This document shows positions 18,360 through 25,970 of a DNA stretch of 64,000 bases, in pieces. The stretch's first letter is position 1, and each line of letters starts with the position of its first letter. The translations under genes were made by a program, and so were the position numbers. The DNA lies in assembly GCF_007753265.1 (NCBI RefSeq), contig NZ_CP036349.1, positions 2,141,363 through 2,205,362 of the forward strand, in the 5' to 3' direction. The stretch is from Botrimarina mediterranea. GTDB lineage: Bacteria; Planctomycetota; Planctomycetia; Pirellulales; Lacipirellulaceae. The notes below the pieces were generated by a model. That model ran no database searches. It saw only the letters and a program-made list of their open reading frames with translations, and was not told the DNA's origin.

Positions 18360-18779
18360 CTACGGTTTCTCCAACTCAAACAACAAATCGTCGCGATCGC
18401 CTGTGACCTCGACCGTGAACGGGGTGTCGTCACGGAAGGTGTATTTTTCGGGGACCAGCAGGCCGCCGGCCTTGGGGTCCTTGAGGATCATAAACGTGAC
18501 GGCGTACTTGCCCTTGTAGACGCCGTCGCCCGCCTTCCGCCTCACCAGGGTGAACGAGCCGTCATCGGCGATGCTTCCCGACGCCGACTGGCGGACTTCG
18601 GCCGTCGTGTCGTCGGTCGGCACGAAGATGATCGAGCGGACCGCCCCTTTAATCGGCGAGCCGTCATCGAATCGGGCGTGGCCGCTCACCTGGGCGGTAG
18701 GACCGCCGCAGCCGACGGCCACGGAGATGACCGCGCCGAGACAGAGCAAGCGGCAACGAGTGAGGCTATTGGGGCTCAA
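18360..18779 (-). CDS. lipoprotein, carboxypeptidase-regulatory-like
   Basis: 139 aa with a lipoprotein signal peptide; the lipobox is VAVGC-GG (Cys near residue 24). The mature part has a transthyretin-like beta sandwich pattern: VSGHARFDDGSPIKGA, then a DDGSFTL strand, then YKGKYAVTFMIL. Proteins of this type often accompany DUF1559 genes in planctomycetes, and here it sits between two of them. It should be anchored in the periplasmic face of a membrane. Function unknown; a structural partner of the prepilin-like protein is only a guess. Confidence 0.75.
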   Translation of the reverse strand: MSPNSLTRCRLLCLGAVISVAVGCGGPTAQVSGHARFDDGSPIKGAVRSIIFVPTDDTTAEVRQSASGSIADDGSFTLVRRKAGDGVYKGKYAVTFMILKDPKAGGLLVPEKYTFRDDTPFTVEVTGDRDDLLFELEKP

Positions 18780-18859
18780 TTCTACGGATTGGTATTAAGT
18801 TCTACGCACTGAGGACGTGACAGTTCGGTCTCGATTAAGCCCTCGACACTCCCTTTTTC

Positions 18860-20038
18860 TCAACGACCCGCAGTCGCCGGCCGGAACTCGCCGTCAGAGA
18901 TCATGATCATGTGATCCCAGGCAGCGCAGCAGCGGCCGAAAAAGCCGGTGGTCTCGATGTCGTCCGAGAGGAACTTGACGCTGCCATCGACCATGGCGAC
19001 CGTTACGCCCGCGGGGTGCAGGCTGCGCGGAGCTGCCTGAGAGAATCCATAGGCGTCACTCTGCTTGGTGCAGGTCATGCACTCGTCCAGGAGTGCGGCG
19101 GAGCAGGCGAAGCTGCTGTCGAGCAGGGTTGACGACATGTCGTCGGCGCTTCCCTGGGGGAAGCAATTGTTGGGGCCGTTGGCGTCGCCGCCCGAGCCGT
19201 GTCCGGCGAGGGTGCTCGATCCCGCGTACGGTAAAGCCCAGACGCCGCGCGGGTCGCCGACAGCGACGCCGGCCCGGACCTCACCGATCATCATGGTCTT
19301 GCTTGTGCCGTCCGATACTTTCGCGATAGTTACGGTCGAGTTGGGCCCGAACACACCCTTAACATTGGTAGGCCAGTTGACGTTGGTTGAGGTTCCCTTC
19401 CACATCGGGTTTGGCGAACCCGCTGTCGTCCCATTGGCTCCGTTCGACAGAATGGCTCCTGGGCTTTGCGAAGTACTACCCGCCCAGTTGTAGGTCTCAC
19501 CTGGTCCGATGTTTCCTGCGTAATTGCCACGGGCCCAGTCGGAGCCCAGCGTGTTGCTGCTGAAGGGGACGGCGTTGTTGGGGTCCGAAGGGCACTTGAG
19601 GACCGCGATTTCCGAACTGCGAGCCTGGATGTTCGTGTAGTTGGCCGCGGTCGTTTGCGCGAGCGTCCCGCCGGGGATATTCTGCGCCGGGTTGATGAGA
19701 TCGTAGACCGCTTGCGATTCGAGGTACGGCAGCGTGTCGATCAGCCAGGTGCTGTCGTAGGTGACGTTGACGCCGAGGTTGGTGATCGGAGTTTCTTGCG
19801 AGATCGCAGCGGGAAACTCTTTCCTCGCCGACTCGTAATTTAGAACCGCCAGCGCGACGTTCTTGATGTTCGCCATGCACTGGGCGCGGCGGGCGGCCTC
19901 TCGAGCTGCCTGGACGGCCGGCAAGAGCAGCGCCACGAGGATGCCGATGATGGCGATCACCACCAGCAACTCGACAAGAGTGAAAGCAAGACGTTTTGCA
20001 GATGTGGCGCGCGAGATTTTCATTTCTCGATGCAGCAT
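18860..20038 (-). CDS. DUF1559 prepilin-like protein (H-x9-DG type)
   Basis: 392 aa. The start at ATG 20038 is supported by AGGAG about 7 bases upstream; an internal ATG at 20023 is a weaker choice. The leader [17 protein letters not shown], the DUF1559 body and HPAGVTVAMVDG (about residues 356-367, H-x9-DG) define the family. It contains a pair of cysteines in DECMTCTK and several others, more than its paralogues, hinting at disulfides in the exported body. It is the first of a DUF1559-lipoprotein-DUF1559 run and is separated from the PEP-CTERM gene upstream by a strong terminator. Confidence 0.9.
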   Translation of the reverse strand: MLHREMKISRATSAKRLAFTLVELLVVIAIIGILVALLLPAVQAAREAARRAQCMANIKNVALAVLNYESARKEFPAAISQETPITNLGVNVTYDSTWLIDTLPYLESQAVYDLINPAQNIPGGTLAQTTAANYTNIQARSSEIAVLKCPSDPNNAVPFSSNTLGSDWARGNYAGNIGPGETYNWAGSTSQSPGAILSNGANGTTAGSPNPMWKGTSTNVNWPTNVKGVFGPNSTVTIAKVSDGTSKTMMIGEVRAGVAVGDPRGVWALPYAGSSTLAGHGSGGDANGPNNCFPQGSADDMSSTLLDSSFACSAALLDECMTCTKQSDAYGFSQAAPRSLHPAGVTVAMVDGSVKFLSDDIETTGFFGRCCAAWDHMIMISDGEFRPATAGR

Positions 20039-20190
20039 GCCGCTCTCCTAGCGAAGGAACCTTTCGGTCTCTGAAGGCCTGTCGTGATTCGACTTCGGAT
20101 GAGCGAAGCCGATGCCGGGTAGCGCGCCTGTACTCTTTTCCTGCAGCGAAGCTTATCGATGTCCTGTAGCCAAAGAGGCGAGAAGAAATC

Positions 20191-20224
20191 AAAACGCGTG
20201 GCGGGCGGAGCGCCCGCCACGCGT
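20191..20224 (-). terminator. strong intrinsic terminator of the PEP-CTERM gene at 20246
   Basis: A perfect 14-base stem, ACGCGTGGCGGGCG with its complement, around a 3-base loop (20194-20224) is followed on the minus strand by TTTTGATTTCTT. It lies 21 bases after the stop codon. Confidence 0.92.
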
Positions 20225-20245
20225 CGTCAAGTCACATTCAATCGG

Positions 20246-22141
20246 TTAGCGGCGTGAACGAGTCGCCAGACCCGCCAAGCCAAACAAGCACAGCAGCGCG
20301 GCGGTCGGCTCGGGGACGGCCGCCGAACTCGAAGGAGCCGAGGTGGCGCCGTAGTTGTTGGCCCAGGTCAAGTAACCGCCATCGCCGCCATTGGCCTCGG
20401 GGTTGTCACGCCAGACGGTGTAATCGGCCGCATCGACCGTGCCGTCGCCGTTGTAGTCCCCGGCCAACACTTCAAGCTCGAGGAGCGAGAAGGTGCCCCC
20501 ACTGCCGGTGGTGGCGATGAAGCTGCCGCCGCGCGAGTAGTACTCGAGCCGCTCGGAGACGTTCTCCGAGTAGTAGAGGTTGCCCGCTGCATCGGTCTGG
20601 ATATCGCTGAAAGAACCGGCAGATCCCTGGTTAGCAAGAGTGAAGATCGGGGTGATACCTGTTAGGAAGTCATCCGAGGTGTCTTCAGGAGTGCCGTTGT
20701 CGTCGATGCCGATGACCGGCAGACCGTTCTCATCCAGCGGGATCTCGAGGATTTTCGCGCCCAAGCCGCTATCGGCGCCGAGGATCGGGTTCTCACCCAG
20801 AACCTGACGACGATGAACATACATCTTCGTGTTGTCAGGCGAGAACCACACGTTGTGCGCGTTGCGAAAGATGTCGTTGGCGACATCCTCTGAGGCTGCA
20901 AAAATCGGGTCGGTTACGTCTACGTAGCCGTCCAGTCCGTTGTCGATCGAGAACTGCTTCGAGGACCAATCGACAACGATGTCCTTGCCATCGCCGCCAG
21001 GGCCTTCCGGAGTAAGGATGACAAGGCTTGAAGAATCGTCACCATTGAAGCGGGAACCCGACAGGTACCACTTGTCAAAGTGCTCATTGTAGTGAGCGTT
21101 CGCGGTAACGCCGACGTTCAGGTTGAGGAACACGGGGGAACCGTCCGTGTGCTGACCGGTCGTGGCGCCAGGAGACGTCAGCGAGCCGACGCCGACTTCC
21201 AGGGTCGGGGCGCCGGCGAAGTCGGTCAGGGTCGAACCAACGTTCCACCGCCAAACGCTGTTGCCGTCGTTGGCCGTGTTGAGCACCAGATCGACGTCCA
21301 TGTCCTCGTCCATCGCGGCGACGGAGAGGTCAACGCCCCAGGTGCCGGTAGCATTCGGCCGACCATTGATCGAGCCGTGTAGCGGCAGCAGGCCAAACTC
21401 GTCCGAGTCATCGCTCAGCGGAATGGTAGGCCGGGTGCCGCCTTCACCACGGAGCAAGACGCCACCGGTTGTCAGGTCGGCCGACATCACCTTGAGGCCA
21501 CCGGTCGCATCGGTCCAGTCGGACAGCAGCAGGTTGCCGCCGTCGTCCATACCGATACGGTAGATCGAGCTGGAACTGGTGGTGGAGGTTTGAATGCCCG
21601 GGGGGAGCTTGGCGAGCGTGGGGTCGTTCGCGTCCGCGGGAACGGTCCAGTCGGTCAGATTCACACCCAGGCGGTCAGCTGTCAGCGAGTAGACGCCGTT
21701 GCCCATCTCCCGTCCTGAAACCGTAAGCACGGGGACACCAGCCGAGACTTCGCTACGGTTTTGGTTGACGTAGATCGTGCCGAAATACGGGCTGGCCGGG
21801 TTGGTGTTGACGGCCAAACCGCCGGGACGCTCGAAATGCGTAAAAAGGTTGGCTTCATCGTCGAGACGGGTGAAGCCCGGGGTCGAGCTGCTCGCGACGG
21901 CGATGTCAAACGCGCCGGCGGCGCTGAAGGTGTGCCGACCGGCAGGCAGTGCGCCGAGGTCCGTCGAACCGCCGCCGCCTAAGTTAATGGTGACGTTGGT
22001 CGCCGCCTCGTTGAGGACGAACTCGTAGTTGTTGCCGCCCGTGTTCCGCAGGCCTGAGGCGTAGGAGGCGGCAAACGAATCGCTTGCTAGGCCTACCGCG
22101 GCCGCAGCCGCGGCCGAAAAGGCAATGAATTGTCGCTTCAT
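20246..22141 (-). CDS. large PEP-CTERM protein with dockerin-like segment
   Basis: 631 aa from ATG 22141, with AGGAA 9 bases upstream. The signal peptide (MKRQFIAFSAAAAAAVGLAS) precedes a domain rich in beta strands with recurring NHL- or propeller-like phrases (FEGTIYVNQNRSEV-type, WFSPDNTKMYVHRR). It holds many Asp/Gly calcium-loop sequences, then a dockerin-like GDYNGDGTVDAADYTVWRD (about 575-593) and the sorting signal VPEPTAALLCLFGLAGLA. A beta-propeller ectodomain fits but is not proven. The leader region carries three poly-C tracts on the coding strand (see findings), so expression may be variable. Confidence 0.85.
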   Translation of the reverse strand: MKRQFIAFSAAAAAAVGLASDSFAASYASGLRNTGGNNYEFVLNEAATNVTINLGGGGSTDLGALPAGRHTFSAAGAFDIAVASSSTPGFTRLDDEANLFTHFERPGGLAVNTNPASPYFGTIYVNQNRSEVSAGVPVLTVSGREMGNGVYSLTADRLGVNLTDWTVPADANDPTLAKLPPGIQTSTTSSSSIYRIGMDDGGNLLLSDWTDATGGLKVMSADLTTGGVLLRGEGGTRPTIPLSDDSDEFGLLPLHGSINGRPNATGTWGVDLSVAAMDEDMDVDLVLNTANDGNSVWRWNVGSTLTDFAGAPTLEVGVGSLTSPGATTGQHTDGSPVFLNLNVGVTANAHYNEHFDKWYLSGSRFNGDDSSSLVILTPEGPGGDGKDIVVDWSSKQFSIDNGLDGYVDVTDPIFAASEDVANDIFRNAHNVWFSPDNTKMYVHRRQVLGENPILGADSGLGAKILEIPLDENGLPVIGIDDNGTPEDTSDDFLTGITPIFTLANQGSAGSFSDIQTDAAGNLYYSENVSERLEYYSRGGSFIATTGSGGTFSLLELEVLAGDYNGDGTVDAADYTVWRDNPEANGGDGGYLTWANNYGATSAPSSSAAVPEPTAALLCLFGLAGLATRSRR

Positions 22142-22158
22142 CTTTGGAAGTTCCTGCT

Positions 22159-22206
22159 GGGGGGGGTCCAGGGGGGGGTCAAGGTTGTGGCAGGCCGTCG
22201 GGGGGG
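22159..22206 (-). promoter_or_regulatory. three poly-C tracts in the leader of the PEP-CTERM gene
   Basis: On the coding (minus) strand the leader holds C8 (22166-22159), C8 (22178-22171) and C7 (22206-22200), the nearest ending 17 bases before the ATG and directly upstream of the AGGAA site. Homopolymer tracts of this length are prone to slipped-strand changes, and in other bacteria such tracts switch surface genes on and off. Here that is an inference. Confidence 0.45.
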
Positions 22207-22343
22207 TGACGGTGTCTCGCAGCAGAAAAGAAAAGCCAGCACTCCTTAGGCTAACGAGAAAGTTCCCAAACTCTTCATCTAATCCGCGCAGCACTATCAC
22301 CGAAGTGCGCAGCGGATACCCACGATCAGAAACCCTTGTCACG

Positions 22344-25300
22344 TCAGAACTTCCGTTCGAACGCCGACCAGATTTCGGTAAGTCCTTCCGAGGCAATCTC
22401 CTCGAAATGCGCAGTGCCGGAGCGCCGTTGCGTCTCAATAGAAGGCAAAGCTGGCGAGGCGTCACCGTCGTCGGTGAGCAGCAGCAAGGCCGCATCGAAT
22501 GCCGCAGGACGAGCTGTCGGCTGATAGTGGTTTCGGCCCATGCGTGTCGCCGCAGACGTCGAGTCGACATCTACGGGGGCGCCAACCACGACTCGAGCGA
22601 TAGGCGTTGAAGTCGCCGAACTTTCGACGGCGACCGGCAATGCTTGGCTCGTGGACGAAGTTAACAAATTCGAGTAGGTCACGGCGGCAGGTGGCGAGAT
22701 GACCATGCCGTAGGTGTCGAGCCAGACTTGGCGATCAGCGGCGTCTATGAAACCGCTTCCATCGGCGTCGGCGCCCGAGTACGGGACGACCGACTGATCG
22801 AGCGTGTCGCGCCACACCGTGTAGTCGGCGGCGTTGACGACGCCATCACGGTTGAAGTCGCCATTAGGGTCGGGGGAGACTCCGCTGACATCGATCCGCA
22901 CTTGATCGGCAATCAGGATTGAAAAGTTGGCGCCTGTCGACGCCGCGGCGTCGAGCGTCACGGTGACGGGGCCCGACGCGTCTGAAAATGTGCCGAGCGA
23001 AACCCAAGTGAAATCGTTCTGTTGCTGATTGATGACGACACTCCGCGACTCGTCGCCAACGGTGACGGTGTAGTGCGCGCCGGTGGCGCGGTTGAAACCG
23101 GCGTCGTACTGGACGAAGACCTCCGCTTCCCCCGCGAAGGGGAGCATCCCCGACCAGGTGGCGGTGGTGGGCGTGCCGATGAGAGTAAACTTCTGGGCGC
23201 CACCGCCGATGCCTGGCTCGGCGAGCGTGTTCCACGGGGACGACTCGACGTACACCGGCATGCCGCTGTCGTTGTCGAGCACCTGGGAGACAGTCTCTAC
23301 CGTTTCGGTAGACAACCCGAAGTAGTCGAGCACTCGGGCCATCACGTCGCGCTGGTTGTTCTCTCCGGTAAGCGACTCGAACGGGAAGCCCATCACCACG
23401 AGCTGTTGGCCGGAAACGGCGCCGTACTGAATCGCCGCGGCTCCGCCCGCCCCGCCGTTGTAGCCCAGAGCTGTGGTCGCGCCGCCGAGCGGGGCGATCA
23501 CGTCGGGGTAGGCGATGTCGAACGACGCCGAGCCGTCGTCGAACTGCACGCTCAGGCCCTCGAAGATCGAGCCCACCGCGCCCGCGGCGCTGTATGTGCC
23601 AGCGTCGTCGGCCACATAGTCGGCCTTCAGCGAGTTGTTGTAAAAGGAGCGGCCGTTGTTGAGGTTGTCGAGGTCCCAGGCGATCTCGGCGCCGGAGATG
23701 AACAGCTTGCCACCGCCGCTAAGGTACGCCGCCACGGCCGACTGCTCGGCGGCGTTGAGCGACTGGTCCTTGGAAGACTCCGTGCCGCCGATCCAGACGA
23801 CGGCGTCGTAGTCGTCGAGGTCGACCGCACCGCTGCCGACCGCTTCATTCGACGCGCTGGCGATCGCGGCGGTCGAGCCGGCCGCTTTCATTGCGGTGGC
23901 GACTTCGATCACGTAGTCGCGCGTGTTGCCGCCGTAGAGCCGCACCCGATCGGACGTGAGCGTCGGGCTGTTGCGGTACTGCTCTTTCTCGACCATCGAG
24001 TTGTCTTCGCGGTCGAAGCCATTGACGATCAGCACGCGCTCGGTCGAGGCCGACGGCTTGACCGCGACGACCTCCGAGCCCGCCGACGCGCCACCGCCAT
24101 TCACCGCGACGACACGGTAGTAGTACGTTTCGCCCGGCGTCAGGCCGGTGAGCGTGTGCGTGGTCGTGGCGCCGCCGGCGACGTAGGTCCCTCCGTCGAA
24201 GCCGTAGCCATTGGTCGAGGCGTAGACTATGTACCCGGTGGGCGCGCCGCCGGCGAAGCTGGAGGGCGTCCCGGGCGACCACTGGAGCGTAACCTCTCCG
24301 GGGTTGTTTGACTCGGCGCTCAGCGACGCGACCGTCGGCGGGGCGTCGATGTCTGGCGTCGTGGCGCCATCGACGGCGCGGAAGTAATTCACCAGCGATT
24401 GCGTCGTCGCTTTGGCGACGGCTTCGCGTAGACTCGGGTCGCGCAGCAGCGAGGCGTCGGTCGCGTTGTCGTGGAACGCGACCTCGATGATCGTGGCGTC
24501 GAACTCGTTGTTGATGACGGAGTTGTTGATCTCGCCGTAGTTGAAATCGGCCTGATAGGTGATGTTGTTGTTGCGGTTGAACCAGTTGGCGACGAACTCG
24601 CCGTTCTGCGCCACGAGATCGTCGTTGATTTCCTTGCCGGTCAGCTGAGCCAAGAGGAGCTGGTTCGGCGTGGCGCCGCCGCTACCCGTGTTGTGGAGGC
24701 TCACCGTGCCTCGACCGCCGCCGGCGTTGGAGTGGTAACTGATAAAGACCCGGTCGGACAGCGAGCCGATGCCCTGCTGGTTCATGAAGGTCGCGTAGCG
24801 CGTCGGCGCCGAAACCGTCGAGGTCCCGTGGGTGCTCGACGAAATGCCCTGGCTGCGCTGGACGTGCCACTGGAGCCAATAGAGAGAAGCCTCGTTCTCG
24901 CGCGACTCACCGGAGATCGAGCCGCCGACGGCGATGTCGCCCATGCCGTTGCCGAAGCGGATCATGTCGGCGATGACGACCTTGCCCGCTTCGCTCGACT
25001 TGTTGGAGATCTCGACATACCCCTCGGTCCCTTCGTCGAAGTAGTAAGTGCCGAGATACACCAAGCCGTTGCCCACCATCTGGTGGTTGACCTTCACTTC
25101 GGTGGCGCCTCCCGAATGGTGAACACGGTAGAGTTGATCCGTCGCCCGGTCCGTGCCAGGCCGCGCCCAGGTGTAGACGGGATAGAAACCTGCTTCGGGC
25201 AGGTCGGGGCGGTATTGCACCGTCGCGGTCTCGGTCAGCGAGGTCGAGGCGTACCTGTACGGCACGTCGCCGGCGTCGCCGAAGTAGATCGAGGACGTGC

Positions 25301-25721
25301 TGTTGCTCCAGCCGCCCGAAAACGTGACGCCGGCGTCGTCGTTGTCGAGCACCGCTTCGTTGAGTTGGTGCCCAACTGGTCGCAGCGGCACAACCGTGGC
25401 CCCGGCGTTCCAGAGCGACTCGGCAAGTTCGGACATCTGGTCCTGGTTGCCGTGGTCTTCGATCATGTCCAGCAGCAGCGGACGCTGGTATCCCCAGCCG
25501 TTGCCGCTGTTGGTGATGCCGTGGCCGCCATGGAGGTAGACCACCTTGCCCGTTAGGGCGCCATCGGGCTGGGCGCCGACGGGGACGAGGCCAGCGGCAT
25601 CAAGCAGCTCGCGCTTCTCAAGCGGCTCCGCGGCGAGCACGCGGTGCTTCGAACGCGGCGTGTCGGGCGCAGCAAACAACGATACAAAAAGCGAAAACAT
25701 CCAGAGGCGCCTTGATCTCAT
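22344..25721 (-). CDS. multidomain secreted N-acetylmuramoyl-L-alanine amidase
   Basis: About 1125 aa. Order from ATG 25721: a hydrophobic N-terminus, an LEPR-XLL-like surface motif (EPLEKRELLDA, about 33-43), an amidase_3 domain (zinc HGGHG about 64-68; FISYHSNAG; the catalytic Glu in ATIIEVAFHDNA) interrupted by a golvesin-like domain (YRYASTSLTETATVQYRPDL to ADMIRFG), then a fibronectin type III domain (about 465-550), a Rossmann-like segment, a second golvesin-like domain and dockerin-like loops (GDFNRDGVVNAADYTVWRDT). It should cleave peptide stems from glycan strands. A GTG at 25757 and an ATG at 25700 are alternative starts. There is no PEP-CTERM tail. Confidence 0.82.
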   Translation of the reverse strand: MRSRRLWMFSLFVSLFAAPDTPRSKHRVLAAEPLEKRELLDAAGLVPVGAQPDGALTGKVVYLHGGHGITNSGNGWGYQRPLLLDMIEDHGNQDQMSELAESLWNAGATVVPLRPVGHQLNEAVLDNDDAGVTFSGGWSNSTSSIYFGDAGDVPYRYASTSLTETATVQYRPDLPEAGFYPVYTWARPGTDRATDQLYRVHHSGGATEVKVNHQMVGNGLVYLGTYYFDEGTEGYVEISNKSSEAGKVVIADMIRFGNGMGDIAVGGSISGESRENEASLYWLQWHVQRSQGISSSTHGTSTVSAPTRYATFMNQQGIGSLSDRVFISYHSNAGGGRGTVSLHNTGSGGATPNQLLLAQLTGKEINDDLVAQNGEFVANWFNRNNNITYQADFNYGEINNSVINNEFDATIIEVAFHDNATDASLLRDPSLREAVAKATTQSLVNYFRAVDGATTPDIDAPPTVASLSAESNNPGEVTLQWSPGTPSSFAGGAPTGYIVYASTNGYGFDGGTYVAGGATTTHTLTGLTPGETYYYRVVAVNGGGASAGSEVVAVKPSASTERVLIVNGFDREDNSMVEKEQYRNSPTLTSDRVRLYGGNTRDYVIEVATAMKAAGSTAAIASASNEAVGSGAVDLDDYDAVVWIGGTESSKDQSLNAAEQSAVAAYLSGGGKLFISGAEIAWDLDNLNNGRSFYNNSLKADYVADDAGTYSAAGAVGSIFEGLSVQFDDGSASFDIAYPDVIAPLGGATTALGYNGGAGGAAAIQYGAVSGQQLVVMGFPFESLTGENNQRDVMARVLDYFGLSTETVETVSQVLDNDSGMPVYVESSPWNTLAEPGIGGGAQKFTLIGTPTTATWSGMLPFAGEAEVFVQYDAGFNRATGAHYTVTVGDESRSVVINQQQNDFTWVSLGTFSDASGPVTVTLDAAASTGANFSILIADQVRIDVSGVSPDPNGDFNRDGVVNAADYTVWRDTLDQSVVPYSGADADGSGFIDAADRQVWLDTYGMVISPPAAVTYSNLLTSSTSQALPVAVESSATSTPIARVVVGAPVDVDSTSAATRMGRNHYQPTARPAAFDAALLLLTDDGDASPALPSIETQRRSGTAHFEEIASEGLTEIWSAFERKF

Positions 25722-25970
25722 GTTCCGTGACAGAGCGAGCCGGTAGAAGTAGCCCACTAATTGGCCCGCGTGGCGGTACCTTTAGAGTAGTCAGGATAAC
25801 GGAATTCGCACACGCTTTTGCGCACGCCCGTCACGTCTCAGGGTCGAGAGGCCGGCCGTGAGCGGCCGGCGGCGCCCTCCGAAGCGGGGTGAAGGCGGTT
25901 GCCGGATCGGCCCGCAACGTGCTAGGGAAACGCCCGAAACAATTGCCTCACTCCTGCCCTCGACCCGCCG

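Noticed and set aside
22344-25721. PEP-CTERM signal on the amidase
   Set aside because: The C-terminus ends GLTEIWSAFERKF with no PEP motif or hydrophobic helix.
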